Assembly: GCF_017255295.1 (NCBI RefSeq)
Contig: NZ_JAFKDE010000006.1
Coordinates: 304,495 to 368,494 of the forward strand
Source of the DNA: Nitratireductor aquimarinus
GTDB lineage: Bacteria > Pseudomonadota > Alphaproteobacteria > Rhizobiales > Rhizobiaceae
Reading direction: 5' to 3'
DNA length: 64,000 bases
Shown: piece after piece, positions 62,272-64,000 of the stretch
Layout of the letters: every line of letters starts with the position of its first letter
Position numbering within the stretch: position 1 is the stretch's first letter
Notes under the pieces: model-generated
What the model was told of the DNA's origin: nothing
Database searches by the model: none
What the model saw: only the letters and a program-made list of their open reading frames with translations
Translations under genes and position numbers: made by a program

Positions 62272-63909
62272 CTAATCGCCTTCATGTTCCTTAGGTGGAC
62301 GGCGATTGAACCAAAGCTTATTCAGTCGTGATCGTAGTAGGTCGCCGGCGGGGCGCCCCGTTTCGATCATGGCAGCCGTCAGGTCTGGCTTCCGGGCAAT
62401 TATCTGTTCGACATCATGAATCCGTGACAGGACAGCAGCGTCTGCGGGCGTAATATCGCGCGCGCTGAACAGCAACCCGATAGCATCGCTCTCACCCTTC
62501 GAGCGAGACATGATGAGACTCGCGCGGTCTTCCAGGGCGGCGATCAAATCATCCTGAGCCCGCCGCACCATCCACGCATCGACTTCAGATCTCAACGCAT
62601 TCCTCGCAAATGCCCCAGTTCTTTCTTCCAGCCGGGCGATGCGGTGCTCCAAGGCCCTAATGATACTCCCATGGAGGCCGTCTGCGGCTAGTTGGAGATC
62701 CAAGCTCCAATCTGCCATGAGCATTTTCTCGGCGTAACCCTTCAGGGTGTTGTTCCCTAGGAGAGCGGCGGCGCCGATCGCTGGACCAAGGATGAGCGCA
62801 CCGGCGGGACCGATCGCAACCAGGCCGAACCACGTCCCGGCATTGCCGCCTGCGAAGGTGAGCAAGCCGCGCGAGGCGCCATCGAGAATGAGCCAGGCTG
62901 GCAGGTCGGAGACAGGGACTCTTCCCCTGGCGACCTCAATGCCACCGCGAAGCACGCCCACGGAAAGTGCGAATTGCAGAACGTCCGGGTCAGCCAGATC
63001 GGCAGCATGACCGAGTGTCTCTGCGATCTGCTCTTCGATCATGGTAATTTCGAAACCGGGAAGGGTCGTCACCAGATGCGCCCATGGCGCGCCGCTTGCC
63101 ATGGCCTCCTCTGCAAGGGCGGCATTGGCGATCACCGGGATGTCCGGGTATTTCTCGAAATGCTCGGTCAGGTTCGATAGCGCCGTCCCGCATTTGACTT
63201 GGACCGGCATCCCGTCGACGATGAGGTCAAGACCGGGTGTATTGCTCGCCTCGGCAAGGCGGACGTTGTGGCCGTCGGCGATCAGCTTGTCCATGACCAG
63301 TCGCTCGGCCGTGTAGCCTCGCAGCGACCATCCAGCACCCGCAGTAATGAAGTCAGCGGCATTGCAGGCGAAGGCCATAGGGTCGCCGATATCCTCGGAG
63401 CGAGAGAAATCGGCTGCTTCCATGACGTTGGGGTCGAGCGCTGCGGCATGCCAGAGCATTTCGCCGGCGGTCAGACCCAATGTGACGACCGCATCCGGGA
63501 AATCAGTGATCATCTTCTTCGAAGACCAAGGCTCCGGAGGCCGTCCCGCTGGTGCCGGAAGTGGCCCTGCTAAACGACCGGTGATCTCGGCAACGCATTG
63601 GCGCATGTCTGCGCGATCCTTCGCGGGCATCCAATCGAAAGAACCGGTCGGTTCCCGGTCCAACTTGCGCATGTCGGTGAGGAATTGATCCAGACCGGTT
63701 TCTCGTCGCTGCGCGCCTTGTGCTGCCATAAGTACCCCAAGACGGGCGGCCAACTGGCTGCGGACTACCCGTGACCCACGCCCCATTCCAAGCCATGCAA
63801 GGCCGGCTACGCCCACGAAGACGGTCACAGGGCTGATGAGTGTCGCTAGAAGCGAGACCAAGGTAGGGCCACTGACCAGAGTGTCAACGGCGGAGTAAAA
63901 GTCGGCCAT
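62272..63909 (-). CDS. Membrane-anchored protein with a PD-(D/E)XK-like core
   Basis: A 545-residue protein without known homologues to me. An N-terminal hydrophobic segment (TLVSLLATLISPVTVFVGVAG, about 14-34) should anchor it. Around residue 205 is GYTAERLVMDKLIADGHNVRL, followed by GLDLIVDGMPVQVKCG, whose E...D...QxK spacing suits a restriction-endonuclease-like fold. Later a glycine-rich hydrophobic stretch (GPAGALILGPAIGAAALLG) may form helical hairpins. The combination of membrane anchor and nuclease-like core beside a defence locus suggests an effector. ATG at 63909 is used. Confidence 0.5.
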   Translation of the reverse strand: MADFYSAVDTLVSGPTLVSLLATLISPVTVFVGVAGLAWLGMGRGSRVVRSQLAARLGVLMAAQGAQRRETGLDQFLTDMRKLDREPTGSFDWMPAKDRADMRQCVAEITGRLAGPLPAPAGRPPEPWSSKKMITDFPDAVVTLGLTAGEMLWHAAALDPNVMEAADFSRSEDIGDPMAFACNAADFITAGAGWSLRGYTAERLVMDKLIADGHNVRLAEASNTPGLDLIVDGMPVQVKCGTALSNLTEHFEKYPDIPVIANAALAEEAMASGAPWAHLVTTLPGFEITMIEEQIAETLGHAADLADPDVLQFALSVGVLRGGIEVARGRVPVSDLPAWLILDGASRGLLTFAGGNAGTWFGLVAIGPAGALILGPAIGAAALLGNNTLKGYAEKMLMADWSLDLQLAADGLHGSIIRALEHRIARLEERTGAFARNALRSEVDAWMVRRAQDDLIAALEDRASLIMSRSKGESDAIGLLFSARDITPADAAVLSRIHDVEQIIARKPDLTAAMIETGRPAGDLLRSRLNKLWFNRRPPKEHEGD

Positions 63910-63937
63910 TGGGCGGCGCAAAAGTAGTCCACTTTGC

Positions 63938-63994
63938 GCTGCAAGCGGGGAACGTCGGGAGGGCGTAGCCCGACCAGAGTTTCCCGCTTGCAGC
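63938..63994. repeat. Nested inverted repeat at the window edge
   Basis: GCTGCAAGCGGG (63938-63949) pairs perfectly with CCCGCTTGCAGC (63983-63994), and inside it GTCGGG pairs with CCCGAC. Also GCGCAAA/TTTGCGC flank the start. This could be the end of an insertion sequence or a structured terminator; the window ends too soon to tell. Confidence 0.5.
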
Positions 63995-64000
63995 GTCGGC

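Larger units (their letters stand above)
43314..64000. mobile_element. Genomic island in tRNA-Met, incomplete at right edge
   Basis: Starts at the 3' end of tRNA-Met with an integrase, then carries decayed genes, a phosphorothioate defence locus and a membrane-nuclease candidate. Gene composition changes from core metabolism to accessory functions. No second copy of the tRNA 3' end (CGAATCCCTCCTCCGCTACC) was found before 64000, so the right boundary is outside the window. Confidence 0.75.

Overview
The window is an alphaproteobacterial chromosome segment, most likely from the order Hyphomicrobiales (Rhizobiales), perhaps a Phyllobacteriaceae-like genus. The evidence is a fused trpE(G) gene behind a 14-residue trpL leader peptide, a long-form leuA behind a leucine-rich leader peptide, a chpT / receiver / ctrA / fliJ-like / sciP cell-cycle locus, a choXWV choline transporter, an eipA (DUF1134) gene, TTAA-N7-TTAA CtrA boxes and rhizobial-type dispersed palindromic repeats. 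I had no database access; family names come from recognising motifs, gene order and lengths.

Layout. Positions 1-43,200 look like ordinary core chromosome: a metallophosphoesterase, a membrane-anchored protein with a textbook CtrA box, leuA with its attenuator, an HxlR/DUF899/serine-hydrolase group, an AbrB-like membrane protein and a CDF metal transporter, trpE(G) with its attenuator, a PAP2 phosphatase, a site-2 protease, two Rnk/GreA-like proteins, two MerR regulators (one a SoxR), fhs, a five-gene cluster around an AAA+ ATPase (19,088-25,977), a LysR/YeiH pair, thymidine kinase, choXWV, an SDR, a HugZ-like protein, an SpoU-type RNA methyltransferase, eipA, the cell-cycle locus (37,218-40,464), mnmA and a Gfo/Idh/MocA oxidoreductase.

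At 43,237-43,313 lies an elongator tRNA-Met(CAT), followed 90 bp later by a tyrosine integrase. This is the left edge of a genomic island that runs to the end of the window; no second att copy was seen. The island begins with a decayed TetR / methyltransferase / NmrA group and then carries a large DNA-backbone-sulfur (phosphorothioate) defence locus. A cysteine desulfurase (SspA-like) is divergent from a coupled operon of a DUF4007 protein (SspB-like), a 1127-residue ATPase (SspC-like) and a PAPS-reductase-like PP-loop protein (SspD-like). Convergent with these, and abutting them with no spacer, is a coupled operon of a small protein, a DndD-like ATPase, a 157-residue dnd-associated protein, a PLD-helicase and a DUF262/HNH protein (SspE-like). 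This looks like one modification module paired with two restriction modules (SspE type plus a DndD-like/helicase type resembling SspFGH). Next to it is a 549-residue membrane protein with a PD-(D/E)XK-like core, and the window ends in a strong nested hairpin.

The most notable observations are the two-effector phosphorothioate locus with its small accessory ORF, the membrane-nuclease candidate beside it, the uncharacterised AAA+ five-gene cluster, two amino-acid attenuators whose leader peptides both appear to be leaderless, and CtrA-type sites including one before an uncharacterised gene.
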